This document shows, piece by piece, positions 7,156 through 12,120 of a DNA stretch of 12,120 nt. Source of the DNA: JBKHXU01 sp046565865 (lineage in GTDB: Bacteria; Pseudomonadota; Gammaproteobacteria; Acidiferrobacterales; Sulfurifustaceae). Position 1 is the stretch's first letter. The number at the start of each line of letters is the position of its first letter. The notes under the pieces were generated by a model that made no database searches, was not told where the DNA came from, and saw only the letters and a list, made by a program, of their open reading frames with translations. The translations under genes and the position numbers were made by a program. The stretch is taken from NCBI GenBank assembly GCA_046565865.1, contig JBKHXU010000122.1, positions 1-12,120 on the forward strand, given 5' to 3'.

Positions 7156-7845
7156 TTAGGTGCCAATCCATTCCGGATTTGGGCTCAGGGTGTACACCAC
7201 CAAGGTCAGCTCCGAAACGGGGTAACGTTGCGTTTCGAACCGCATCTCGCCCCAGAAAACGCGCCACGGCAGCGACTCCAGCGCCTGCACGTAGCGGGCG
7301 ATGTCGCGATAGCTCCCGCGCACCTGAATTCGTAGACCGTGCCGGTAGATCTGACCGCCGATGGCGTCGAGCGAGGCGGCCTCGCCCGGCGTCGCCGCGA
7401 CGCTTTGCACCATGGCCGTCGCCGGCAGATTCTCCAGCCGCACCAGCCGCAGCGCCTGGTTGCGCGCGAGCACCTCGCGCACCAGCCGCACCATCTCGCG
7501 GGGCGTCACCAGTTGCTGCGCCCCCGGCGCTGCCGGTCCCTCGACGGCGCGCAGCTTCGCCTTGAGTTCGGCGATGCGCGCGCGGGCTTCGGCCTCCGGG
7601 TCGCGCTGCGCGGTCTTTGCCACTCCCTCCATTTGCGCATATAGCGCGCGCGTCTGCTCGCGCTTGACCTTAAGCTCGCCCTCGAGCCGCTTTTGCTCCG
7701 CCTGCAGTGACGGAAACAGAAAGTTCGTCGCGAATACAAGCAGCACGCCAAGCATCCCCCCGAACACGAGCGCGCACTCGCGTAGATTCAGCGCATCGAT
7801 GCGCTCGCCGAACGCCTTCACCGGTTCGAGTGCGGGACGCTTCAT
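7156..7845 (-). CDS. mshJ: MSHA pilus biogenesis protein MshJ (PilO/GspM-like)
   Basis: A 229-residue bitopic inner-membrane protein of PilO/GspM type. It has a short cytoplasmic tail (1-23), one membrane helix at about 24-44, a charged coiled coil at about 48-105 rich in Glu, Lys, Arg and Gln, and a C-terminal ferredoxin-like domain with a repeated beta-alpha-beta pattern (LRIQVRGSYRDIARYVQALE, then WGEMRFETQRYPVSELTLVVYTLS). That last stretch is the conserved PilO-like core. It should pair with the PilN-like protein encoded just upstream to form the periplasmic alignment complex between MshI and MshK. The ATG at 7845-7843 overlaps the stop of the PilN-like gene as ATGA. Confidence 0.92.
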   Translation of the reverse strand: MKRPALEPVKAFGERIDALNLRECALVFGGMLGVLLVFATNFLFPSLQAEQKRLEGELKVKREQTRALYAQMEGVAKTAQRDPEAEARARIAELKAKLRAVEGPAAPGAQQLVTPREMVRLVREVLARNQALRLVRLENLPATAMVQSVAATPGEAASLDAIGGQIYRHGLRIQVRGSYRDIARYVQALESLPWRVFWGEMRFETQRYPVSELTLVVYTLSPNPEWIGT

Positions 7846-8471
7846 GGTTTCTTCGCCGACTTATTCATCGCGCGTTCGTCCTTCGTCTTCAAGACGAATT
7901 CCACGCCGTTATCGCCTTTTCCCGGGCGCTCGATCTGAAACACCTGGAACCGAACGCCGCTCAGCGCCTCTTCCCGCGAGAGCTGTTGCAAGAACCTGGG
8001 CACAAGCTCCGGGTTCGTCGTGCGGCCGCTGAGCATCACGTCCTCGCCGGCATCGGCGACGGCGAAACCCGTGAGCCACACGCCGGACACATGCTGCCGC
8101 GCAAACGCCACGAAAAACTTCGAATAACCGGTGCGGCCCGCGAGCGCCTCGCCAGCGAGCAGTTGTTCGACCCGTGCCGCCGCGTTCGCCCGCAGCTCGA
8201 GGTCGCGTACTTCTTGGGCAAGGCGCGGATCGACTTGTCGCCCGGCGAGCTGCTGGTTCAACGTGTTCAGCCGCGTGCGCGCAGTCTCGAGTTCGGCGCT
8301 CGCCTGCGCGACCTGCTGGCGCAGCGATGCGGTCTGCCACCAGGCATAGCCGTACATGAGCAATGTGCCGAGCAAGACGCCGGCGCCCGCCTGCACCATC
8401 GCCTTGGCCGAAAACCGCTTCTGCTGCTTGCGGAAGATCGGGTGGTATAGGTTGACCTGTTGCGTGATCAC
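7842..8471 (-). CDS. PilN-like MSHA biogenesis protein
   Basis: A 209-residue bitopic membrane protein. The N-terminus contains QQVNLYHPIFRKQQKRFSA, matching the I-N-L-Y/L-P motif by which PilN binds the groove of PilM/MshI. A membrane helix follows at about 25-45 and a coiled coil at about 46-80. A periplasmic PilN-type domain follows, including GVWLTGFAVADAGEDVMLSGRTTNPELVPRFLQQLS. In MSHA loci this is the partner of MshI and MshJ; some annotations call it a second MshI, so I give no symbol. I chose the GTG at 8471-8469 because it forms a GTGA overlap with the mshI stop and puts the NLYHP motif near the N-terminus. A longer reading to 8522 lies inside mshI and adds unrelated residues. Confidence 0.9.
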   Translation of the reverse strand: MITQQVNLYHPIFRKQQKRFSAKAMVQAGAGVLLGTLLMYGYAWWQTASLRQQVAQASAELETARTRLNTLNQQLAGRQVDPRLAQEVRDLELRANAAARVEQLLAGEALAGRTGYSKFFVAFARQHVSGVWLTGFAVADAGEDVMLSGRTTNPELVPRFLQQLSREEALSGVRFQVFQIERPGKGDNGVEFVLKTKDERAMNKSAKKP

Positions 8472-9406
8472 AGCGTCACCGCCTCGCGCCGCAGCGCCGC
8501 GCCGAGCGAGGTCAGGCACCACGGCGCCGCGTCCGCCGGCAGCGCCGAGACGTCCAGCACCGCGTTCAAGTCGAGCGCCGACACCTGCACGCCCAGATTT
8601 GCGCCGAGATGCGAGACCAGGTCAAGCGCATCTACCGCCATCGGCGCGACCGACAAGTGCCGCACCGGCGCCTGGCGGAAATGGCTCTCGAAGTAATCGA
8701 GCGAACGCTGCACCTCGAGCACGATCTGATCGAAATACTCCGTGCGCCGTTCGGCATCGGCGAGCGCCTCCCAACCGAACGCGATCGGCCGGGCGAGATA
8801 GAGCATCCCCTGACGCGTAACGGTGATCATGCCCGCGCGTGGCTGCAACGCGAGCAGCACCACGCCCTCCGTGTCCTGCGGCAGCAAGGCGGCGACGTTG
8901 CGCTGCGCCAGCTCCGGGATGTCGATGATGTCGAGGTTTGCGCCGAGGCCCTCCAGCTGTTCGATGCGGCGCCGGATCGCCTCGCTGCGCGCGGCGACGA
9001 CGTACATCTCGCGTGCGGCGCCGCGGGATTTTTCGCCCGGCAGATCGAACACGTCGAGCGTCGCGTCGTTGATGTGAAAATCGATGAGATCCTTCACGCG
9101 CCAGCGCAGCGCCGCCTTGAGTTCGGCCGCGGGCACGTCAGGCGCCTCGGTCAGCAGCAGCTTGTAGTCGTCGTCATCGAGTACCGTGGTGCAGCGCAGA
9201 TGCTTCCAGTCGAAATCGCGCGCCGCGCGCGCGAGTACATCGTCGACCTGATCGCCGGCGCCGAGCGAATAAACAGCGCCGCGCGCCACGCGCGGGCGCC
9301 GGCCGGGCTCGCTCACGGCGTGCACGACGCATACGCGGTCGGCGTGTACACCGATCGCTGCCAGTCCTGCGGCGCGGGCTCCTTGGCCGAAGAATCGATT
9401 AAACAG
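8468..9406 (-). CDS. mshI: MSHA pilus biogenesis protein MshI (PilM-like), apparent CTG start
   Basis: A PilM-like, actin-fold cytoplasmic protein expected to anchor the MshJ/PilN-like complex at the inner membrane. Landmarks include LTEAPDVPAAELKAALRWRV, the phosphate-loop-like stretches and SLDYFESHFRQAPVRHLSVAP. The first conventional start, a GTG at 9325, gives 285 residues but drops the first strands of the fold. The frame stays open upstream and encodes LFNRFFGQGARAAGLAAIGV, the normal MshI/PilM opening (short basic Phe-rich tail, then the first beta strand). No ATG, GTG or TTG exists between the upstream stop and that segment. CTG at 9406-9404 has AGGGAG 8 bases upstream, so I annotate 312 residues from CTG. 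An ATC codon at 9412-9410 is too close to that site. A sequencing error or an ATG lost by mutation is the alternative. It ends in a GTGA overlap with the PilN-like gene. Confidence 0.85.
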   Translation of the reverse strand: MFNRFFGQGARAAGLAAIGVHADRVCVVHAVSEPGRRPRVARGAVYSLGAGDQVDDVLARAARDFDWKHLRCTTVLDDDDYKLLLTEAPDVPAAELKAALRWRVKDLIDFHINDATLDVFDLPGEKSRGAAREMYVVAARSEAIRRRIEQLEGLGANLDIIDIPELAQRNVAALLPQDTEGVVLLALQPRAGMITVTRQGMLYLARPIAFGWEALADAERRTEYFDQIVLEVQRSLDYFESHFRQAPVRHLSVAPMAVDALDLVSHLGANLGVQVSALDLNAVLDVSALPADAAPWCLTSLGAALRREAVTL

Positions 9407-9485
9407 GGCGATGGCTCCCTGATGGGGCGCTGCGCCGTACGTTGAACGCGACCGCGCAAGCCGTTATTGGGATTAGGACATTTGA

Positions 9486-9514
9486 AGTATAGCCTAACAT
9501 TTCCAAGGTAAATC
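9486..9514 (-). promoter_or_regulatory. Candidate sigma70 promoter for mshI-mshN
   Basis: On the minus strand the 135-base gap between the mshP-like gene and mshI contains TATACT (9491-9486), one base from the TATAAT consensus. A weak -35, GATTTA (9514-9509), lies 17 bases upstream. Transcription would start near 9479, about 73 bases before the proposed mshI start. The AT-rich patch in GC-rich DNA supports it. No intrinsic terminator for the upstream gene is visible here, so readthrough from the minor-pilin genes may add to expression. Confidence 0.5.
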
Positions 9515-9541
9515 CCCAGGCGTGAAGCCTTTTCCGGTGCT

Positions 9542-10504
9542 TTATGGCCGCGGTACCGGTGTCCAGGTCAGCGCTTGCGCGCTGACCTGGCAGCCCGGGC
9601 CGTTCACGGGCGTGATCGTTATGTTGTCTACCCACAGCTCTGCCGTCGGAATTTGCCAGGTTTCGAGATAGAGCTCGAAGGAGACCAACGTACGTCCCGC
9701 CGGCACATTTATATTCACCGAATCGCTCCTCCAAGACCTATTGTTCCGATATATGCGCCAGCCGAGGTAAGAACTAGCGTCGGAGTCTATGAATTGAATG
9801 ACGACGGCGCCGTTCTTTTGGCCGGCGGGGCCCGACCCGCCTTCCACGTATCGGTAGTCCCAACCAACTCTAAACCGGCTGTTCCCGCCTTGCGCCGTGG
9901 TGCAGGTAATCGGCTGCGTCGCCAGGGTAGTGCGGTACGTCGCACCGGACTGATAACTGTTATACAACACACGAGTACCATTGGTGCTGGTGTCCGTGAC
10001 CCACGCGTTGCAGTTGTTCGCGGTCCAGTCCGCAGTCAGTGTCCAATTGGTCGGGCCCGGCGGGCATACGCCCGCCTCGAAGTCAGCGTTGCTGAGCACG
10101 ATGGTCCCACCGGCAGCTGACTGCGTGATGACGGACTCGATCGTGCGTGCGGTGTCGCTCTGCGTAACGACGCCCGTCACCTGCACGCGGCACTGCGTCG
10201 CCGGCAAGCCAGCGGCGCTGCCGTTGTTGATCGAAAAACTCCCGCGGCCGACGTTGTCGCTCAACGCCAATGCGCCGCAGGCGGTGCCGTTGTCGAAGCG
10301 CCAGATCGCATTCTCCAAGCCGCTCTCGGCGATAAAGAGCGCCTCGACACCGTCGCCTTGCAGCGCGGTGTCGGTGATGTCGGTGTTCACGTTCAAGAGA
10401 CTGAGCGACAGCGCGACGACCACCACGCTTAGGAGCAGCACCGCCGCGATGAGCGTCGCCGCCCCGCGCTGGCGCCGCACTCGAATGCCGAGTTGGGCGC
10501 TCAT
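9542..10504 (-). CDS. mshP: MshP/PilX-like minor pilin with C-terminal lectin-like domain
   Basis: A 320-residue protein. Residues 1-40 hold a basic tail and a long hydrophobic helix (RGAATLIAAVLLLSVVVV) without the usual Glu5, as in MshP/PilX minor pilins. The stretch ALFIAESGLENAIWRF (55-70) is the characteristic segment after the helix. A pilin-like part with Cys76 and Cys105 runs to about 137. The rest (about 138-300) is an added domain that begins SNADFEAG, is rich in Trp/Tyr and Thr/Asn and ends in ELWVDNITITP, the opening and closing strands of beta-sandwich carbohydrate-binding domains. This suggests a tip adhesin; the binding target is unknown. Six cysteines in total may form disulfides. 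The start overlaps the mshO stop as ATGA. GC falls to about 53% (9601-9780), and AGG and ATA codons cluster in the added domain. The identity as MshP is moderate; the adhesin role is inference. Confidence 0.82.
   Translation of the reverse strand: MSAQLGIRVRRQRGAATLIAAVLLLSVVVVALSLSLLNVNTDITDTALQGDGVEALFIAESGLENAIWRFDNGTACGALALSDNVGRGSFSINNGSAAGLPATQCRVQVTGVVTQSDTARTIESVITQSAAGGTIVLSNADFEAGVCPPGPTNWTLTADWTANNCNAWVTDTSTNGTRVLYNSYQSGATYRTTLATQPITCTTAQGGNSRFRVGWDYRYVEGGSGPAGQKNGAVVIQFIDSDASSYLGWRIYRNNRSWRSDSVNINVPAGRTLVSFELYLETWQIPTAELWVDNITITPVNGPGCQVSAQALTWTPVPRP
9563..9590. repeat. Perfect 12-bp inverted repeat near the mshP-like stop
   Basis: CCAGGTCAGCGC (9563-9574) pairs perfectly with GCGCTGACCTGG (9579-9590) around the loop TTGC. 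It lies inside the coding sequence, encoding QVSAQALTW, 18 bases upstream of the stop codon. No T-run follows, so it is not a classic terminator. It could protect or process the transcript end between the minor-pilin and mshI gene groups. Confidence 0.75.
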
Positions 10505-11007
10505 GCGCGATCCCGCAGCGCCACGCGCGTGCGCTGGCTGTAGTTTTGGCCGTTCGCGGGATTGGTCAGCGTCAAGGTGATCTCGACGTAGCGCACTGAT
10601 CTGGCAGTGACCGCCGCGGCGGAGCCGTCGGCGTCGAAATAGGCGAACGCGACCGAACTTAGCTCATCCGTCAGCACTTCGCTTACGGCGGGCGTGGAGT
10701 AACCGAGATTGAGATTGCTGCCGCCGCTCGACACGGTCACCAGCACGCCGTCGGTCTTGGTGAAGGTGAGCGGCGGTGCTGTCGCCATGCTGATGACGTA
10801 CGCCCCGGCGTTGAGGTCGGTCTCGCGGATCTCGCGCGCCAGCCGTTCGGTGGCGTAGCGCAGCTTGTCGAGCGTGCGCAGGCTTCTATGCGTGCCTTCG
10901 TACGCCTCCATGCCCTTCAGCATCATCGGCGCCGTCAGCGCCCCGAGCACCGACAGAATGATGATGACCATCACCATCTCGACCAACGTGAAGCCGCGCG
11001 CGCGCAT
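10501..11007 (-). CDS. mshO: MshO-like minor pseudopilin
   Basis: A 168-residue type IV pilin-like protein. A very short leader, MRARG, is cut before FTLVEMVMVIIILSVLGALTAP, a textbook class III signal with Phe+1 and Glu+5. The following LDKLRYATERLAREIRE helix and the later SVAFAYFDADG stretch resemble MshO and PilW/GspJ-type minor pilins. The protein should be processed by the prepilin peptidase, methylated at the new N-terminus and built into the pilus or its priming complex. The start overlaps the upstream mshD-like stop as TGATG (11009-11005), and the stop overlaps the next gene as ATGA, so expression is probably coupled. The mshO name depends on the C-D-O-P gene order; a generic PilW-like protein is the alternative. 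Confidence 0.85.
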   Translation of the reverse strand: MRARGFTLVEMVMVIIILSVLGALTAPMMLKGMEAYEGTHRSLRTLDKLRYATERLAREIRETDLNAGAYVISMATAPPLTFTKTDGVLVTVSSGGSNLNLGYSTPAVSEVLTDELSSVAFAYFDADGSAAAVTARSVRYVEITLTLTNPANGQNYSQRTRVALRDRA

Positions 11008-11396
11008 CAGTTCACCACGAAGAAACGTACGCGCGAGGTTGCGCCGGAGTTGCCATACGTCGCGGTCACCTCATAGCCGGTGCACGTGGCGCCGCCCGGG
11101 CACGAGGGCGCGGCCGGCGCCCAGGTCGTGACGGTCGGCGGGCCGTAGCCGTTGTAAGCGCCGAGCAGGGTGCAATCGGTGAACATCGCCGCGTACCCGC
11201 GGTTGCGCCGCGATGCCAGAAGATGCTCGGCGCACGCCTGCGCCTGCTGCGCCGCGGCCTGGGCATCCTCGTTCAGCAGCAGCGAACGACCGAGCTGGGT
11301 GTAGCCGGCGGCGATGCTGACGCTGGCGATGCCGAGGATGACGATCACCATGACGAGCTCGATCAGGGAGAAGCCGTTTTGGCGACGCGACGGCAT
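11007..11396 (-). CDS. mshD: MshD-like minor pseudopilin
   Basis: A 129-residue type IV pilin-like protein. The leader MPSRRQNG is followed by FSLIELVMVIVILGIASVSIAAG with Phe+1 and Glu+5, the prepilin peptidase site and polymerisation helix. A QAAAQQAQACAEHLLASRRNRGY helix and a short cysteine-containing C-terminal part (PSCPGGATCTGYEVTATYG, then RVRFFVV) follow. Four cysteines could form two disulfides. The assignment as MshD follows its place between mshC- and mshO-like genes; GspI/PilV-type pseudopilins are similar. I chose the ATG at 11396, which overlaps the upstream stop as TGATG. The frame is open to 11975, but the extra residues are antisense-like, Arg/His-rich and run across mshC. 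Confidence 0.82.
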   Translation of the reverse strand: MPSRRQNGFSLIELVMVIVILGIASVSIAAGYTQLGRSLLLNEDAQAAAQQAQACAEHLLASRRNRGYAAMFTDCTLLGAYNGYGPPTVTTWAPAAPSCPGGATCTGYEVTATYGNSGATSRVRFFVVN

Positions 11397-11941
11397 CAGT
11401 AGGTCACCGTAATGTGGCCGGTGAGCGGGCGTACTGTCACAAGCGACATCCGGCCGCCACCGCTCAGCGTGAAGGTCGTGGCCATGTTCTGCACGTTGGC
11501 GCCCGAGGCGCAGGGCGCGTCGCATGGGCGTCCGTAGATGTCGACGTTCAGCGTGGTTACGCTTGAGGAGATGCCGGCCTGCAACGGCACCTGAAACAGC
11601 TGACCGTCGCGCGGCGCCGGGTCGTTGATGACACCGACACCGTTGCAGGGCGGCGTGGGACCGGAGAGGCAGGCGACGGAGTAGCCCGCGGCGGTGGCGG
11701 TGAGGCGCATGGGCACGGCCCAGTTGGCGGCGATCGTCTGCATGTGACGGATGTCGCGCGCCAGCTGATCGGCCTGCGCCGGCATGTTGTTCTCGGTCGG
11801 TTGCACGCGCTGGAGCACGACGATGGAGAGCGTCGCCACCAGCAACATCACGACGACCAACTCGATGAGGGTGAACCCCGCGACCGGCGACGGCAGCGAA
11901 ACCACACTCCGACGATTCGATGCATAAGGGTAAGCTGGCAT
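11396..11941 (-). CDS. mshC: MshC-like (GspH-type) minor pseudopilin
   Basis: A 181-residue pseudopilin. The mature start is FTLIELVVVMLLVATLSIVV with Phe+1 and Glu+5. The helix ends in DQLARDIRHMQTIAANWAVPMRL, typical of GspH/FimT-like proteins. A beta-rich C-terminal domain ends with RPLTGHITVTY. Two cysteine pairs (ACLSGPTPPC and RPCDAPC) may form disulfides. The ATG at 11941 gives a long 22-residue leader. An in-frame GTG at 11905 would leave a more usual 10 residues but has GGAG only one base away. The ATG overlaps an upstream stop as TGATG, as in the genes downstream, so I prefer it. It heads the visible mshC-D-O-P series. The upstream part to 12025 in this frame lacks pilin features. 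Confidence 0.85.
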   Translation of the reverse strand: MPAYPYASNRRSVVSLPSPVAGFTLIELVVVMLLVATLSIVVLQRVQPTENNMPAQADQLARDIRHMQTIAANWAVPMRLTATAAGYSVACLSGPTPPCNGVGVINDPAPRDGQLFQVPLQAGISSSVTTLNVDIYGRPCDAPCASGANVQNMATTFTLSGGGRMSLVTVRPLTGHITVTY

Positions 11942-12036
11942 CAGTCGATCCGCACCCGATGTCCCTCGGAAACAAAATGCCCGGCGTCCACCGGCGCGGC
12001 CTCGTACTGTGGCAGCCGCCGGCACGGTCCGGGCAT
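11941..12036 (-). CDS. Possible 31-residue ORF coupled to mshC
   Basis: I do not recognise this product. An ATG at 12036-12034 with an AAAGG ribosome site 7 bases upstream opens a 31-codon frame. It contains CRRLPQYEAAPVDAGHF and ends RVRID with a TGA that overlaps the mshC ATG as TGATG. That is the same junction as mshC-mshD and mshD-mshO. Third codon positions are mostly G or C, as in real genes here. It has no signal peptide or membrane helix. It could be a translated leader that couples mshC to upstream genes, a short real protein, or chance. Confidence 0.35.
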   Translation of the reverse strand: MPGPCRRLPQYEAAPVDAGHFVSEGHRVRID

Positions 12037-12071
12037 CCAGGCGCCTTTCCGCTTTTGCAGCGGTAGGCGTT

Positions 12072-12081
12072 TAACCGGTTA
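12072..12081. repeat. 10-bp palindrome TAACCGGTTA
   Basis: A perfect palindrome, AT-flanked in GC-rich DNA, sits about 36 bases upstream of the small ORF start and includes a minus-strand TAA stop. It may be an operator half-site or chance; no matching -10/-35 pair is clear nearby. Confidence 0.25.
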
Positions 12082-12120
12082 CGGTTGGTACGTCGCAGTA
12101 CCGACGCCGCCGACCGCCGA
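12079..12120 (-). CDS. Possible C-terminus of an upstream gene (partial)
   Basis: The last visible minus-strand bases read as 13 codons, GGVGTATYQP before a TAA at 12081-12079, with mostly G/C third positions. The Gly/Thr-rich tail would fit the end of a pilin or other exported protein such as mshA or mshB, but 13 codons cannot establish this. The stop is 42 bases before the small ORF start. The TAA lies at the edge of a 10-bp palindrome. Confidence 0.25.
   Translation of the reverse strand, partial: SAVGGVGTATYQP

Noticed and set aside
6669..7565. 298-codon plus-strand frame opposite mshL, mshK and mshJ
   Set aside because: It crosses three real genes, has low-complexity Arg/Pro/Ala sequence and no motif.
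8609..9445. 278-codon plus-strand frame opposite mshI
   Set aside because: Antisense shadow; the minus strand encodes a PilM-like protein with neighbours of the same pathway.
11007..11975. 322-residue reading of the mshD-like gene
   Set aside because: The first about 193 residues are an out-of-frame reading of mshC; the class III signal starts at the ATG at 11396.
1..12120. CRISPR array, tRNA, rRNA, transposase or phage genes
   Set aside because: No regularly spaced repeats, no cloverleaf or CCA-ended structure, and no mobile-element protein motifs seen; nearly all DNA is accounted for by the biotin, comF and pilus genes.

Overview
The window looks like ordinary chromosome from a GC-rich gammaproteobacterium (hand counts of typical coding stretches give about 65-70% GC). 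Two things point there: a bioF-bioH-bioC biotin cluster divergent from comF with a BirA-type operator, and a complete run of MSHA-type (mannose-sensitive haemagglutinin) type IV pilus biogenesis genes. I cannot name a genus. I see no tRNA, rRNA, CRISPR array, insertion sequence or attachment site.

Left block (1-2997): on the minus strand, bioF, bioH and a 5' fragment of bioC form a tightly overlapping biotin-synthesis operon. BioC makes the methyl-ester primer of pimelate synthesis, BioH removes the ester, and BioF makes KAPA. comF, encoding a phosphoribosyltransferase-like competence protein, runs the other way. The 77-bp divergent gap carries a BirA-like operator that overlaps the bioF -35 element and the comF start codon. 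bioB is not next to bioF.

Middle block (3000-9406, all minus strand): mshI, a PilN-like gene, mshJ, mshK, mshL, mshM and mshN, in that order of transcription. They encode the PilM/N/O/P-like inner-membrane alignment complex, the outer-membrane lipoprotein secretin MshL, the ExeA-like ATPase MshM and the TPR protein MshN. The genes are nearly contiguous, with ATGA or GTGA overlaps. mshI appears to use a non-AUG start. A sigma70-like promoter lies in the 135-bp gap upstream of it.

Right block (9542-12120, all minus strand): mshC-, mshD-, mshO- and mshP-like minor pseudopilin genes, chained by TGATG or ATGA overlaps. They are preceded by a possible 31-codon ORF and the last codons of another possible gene. 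The mshP-like product ends in an extra beta-sandwich, lectin-like domain of about 160 residues, encoded by DNA of clearly lower GC. This is the most interesting feature of the window: a candidate pilus-tip adhesin built onto a minor pilin, where Vibrio-type loci have a separate mshQ.

The two pilus blocks together would make most of an MSHA pilus. The extension ATPase (mshE), platform protein (mshG) and major pilin (mshA) are not in view. Because comF closes the left side of the pilus block, they must lie to the right of the window or elsewhere.
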